A DNA stretch of 7,132 nt from Phycisphaerae bacterium (lineage in GTDB: Bacteria > Planctomycetota > Phycisphaerae > UBA1845 > PWPN01), in contig PWPN01000063.1 in assembly GCA_003557125.1 (NCBI GenBank), positions 1-7,132 of the forward strand, given 5' to 3'. The notes under the pieces were generated by a model that did not search any database, was not told where the DNA came from, and saw nothing but the letters and a program-made list of their open reading frames with translations. The position numbers and the translations under genes were made by a program. Below, one piece after another: positions 6,639 to 7,132 of the stretch; position 1 is the first letter of the stretch; every line of letters starts with the position of its first letter.

Positions 6639-6883
6639 GTGGCTCCTCCCGAAAGGGTTCGAGACGCGGCCCGTTTACCTGCGGGTCGCTGAGCCACACT
6701 GAGCCAGCCATCCGAGGGAAGATCAAGGCTGTTTTGAGCGATTTCCGAGACAATTTTCGGTGGCGATGATGCGGCCGATCCGTTCGCCAGGAGATGCCGC
6801 AGCAGGCCGCGTGCGAGAATGGCAGCCACTTCACGTCGGCGTTCGTCGGCCGTCATGGTTTCCGGGTCGCGCGTCGAGGTCAT
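6635..6883 (-). CDS. Small unnamed protein of the DUF2924/recombinase cassette
   Basis: This is an 82-residue, hydrophilic protein without signal peptide or membrane helices. It starts MTSTRDPETMTADERRREVA, then AAILARGLLRHLLA, and later has QNSLDLPS. From memory, small proteins with the pattern MT..ER..EVAAILA.G.LRL and a QN.LD segment are found immediately before DUF2924 genes in planctomycetes and alphaproteobacteria. I know no function for them. GGGAG at 6895-6891 lies 7 bases before the ATG; the second Met (residue 10) has no comparable site, so the first is preferred. The stop overlaps the DUF2924 start by four bases (ATGA), which indicates translational coupling. The frame is intact although its partner is broken. 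Confidence 0.65.
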   Translation of the reverse strand: MTSTRDPETMTADERRREVAAILARGLLRHLLANGSAASSPPKIVSEIAQNSLDLPSDGWLSVAQRPAGKRAASRTLSGGAT

Positions 6884-6980
6884 GGCCAGGCTCCCAAGGG
6901 CAGCGGCTTATGTGTCCGCCCTCTGGTTACCTATGCCATTTGTCGCGGTCGTGCCCGGCGCTCATAACCGGGAGGGAAAG

Positions 6981-7132
6981 ATTCTGTGGTTGCGATCACC
7001 CGAACAAGAATTGCTTGAGGAATTTGACCCTAAGGGAAGGCTTGAAAGTTTACTTGATATTCTCTTAAGAGAAATTGAAATTCTGCAGATTGAAAAAAAT
7101 ATAAATGTTAAAGTCAAGAAACAAATCGATAA
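6981..7132 (+). pseudogene. lon: Fragment of Lon protease, N-domain/linker region (cut by window end; 5' part missing)
   Basis: The frame running to the window edge encodes QELLEEFDPKGRLESLLDIL followed by REIEILQIEKNINVKVKKQI. This matches the stretch of ATP-dependent Lon proteases just before the conserved QREYYLREQ motif, roughly residues 190-240 in E. coli Lon (pattern RLE.L...L..EI..LQ.EK.I...VKKQ). In intact Lon proteins about 185 residues precede it. Here the upstream sequence is the antisense of the DUF2924 cassette, so the 5' part is missing. The left limit is approximate; similarity fades before about 6984-7000. The last 112 bases have 31 G or C (28%), far below the rest of the window. 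Either the contig is chimeric here or a foreign fragment was inserted. The type is called pseudogene because the 5' end is missing within the window. Confidence 0.75.

Noticed and set aside
6280..6834. 184-codon open frame on the minus strand
   Set aside because: It crosses both the small cassette gene and the DUF2924 remnant in the third frame; the other two frames carry the recognisable family patterns.
6760..7068. 102-codon open frame on the plus strand
   Set aside because: It lies antisense to the small cassette gene and crosses the composition junction in a frame different from that of the Lon fragment.
1..7132. CRISPR arrays, tRNA, rRNA or insertion-sequence transposase
   Set aside because: No regularly spaced repeats, no tRNA-like arms, no rRNA signature and no transposase motifs were seen on either strand.

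Overview
The window reads as a short piece of a GC-rich bacterial genome, probably an environmental or metagenomic contig, since both ends cut through genes. Three things point to a planctomycete-like (PVC-type) or similar bacterium: a beta-sandwich glycoside-hydrolase tail, long non-coding gaps, and a DUF2924 cassette. This is inference from gene families, not a phylogenetic result.

Layout. (1) 1-576, plus strand: the C-terminal end of a carbohydrate-active protein. (2) 577-1325: about 750 bases with no gene I can support, relatively AT-rich at first, with an imperfect direct repeat, a short inverted repeat and, near its end, a good sigma-70-like promoter and a structured leader. (3) 1326-2387, plus strand: a PflX-like radical SAM protein with a twin-arginine signal. 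(4) 2397-3554, minus strand: the radical SAM enzyme of the AmmeMemoRadiSam family, also with a Tat-like leader, tail to tail with the previous gene and only 9 bases away. (5) 3547-6006, minus strand: an 819-residue membrane protein with a spermidine-synthase-fold domain between two groups of membrane helices. It overlaps the start of the radical SAM gene by 8 bases, so 5 and 4 form an operon. (6) 6251-6883, minus strand: a remnant mobile cassette, a small unnamed protein followed by a frameshifted, internally deleted DUF2924 gene. The large serine recombinase that usually follows is absent. (7) About 6981-7132, plus strand: a very AT-rich fragment coding for the middle of a Lon protease and unlike the rest of the window.

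Functional core. Two activase-type radical SAM enzymes, both predicted to be exported or membrane-anchored, sit beside a membrane-embedded aminopropyltransferase-like protein. All three use S-adenosylmethionine-type chemistry or the matching fold. The usual partners of the AmmeMemo enzyme (Memo-like and AMMECR1-like proteins) are not in the window. This trio is the part most likely to be an under-described system; the substrate cannot be read from the sequence.

The right end (from about 6980) changes abruptly in composition and gene content. It is best treated as a possible assembly chimera until reads show otherwise.
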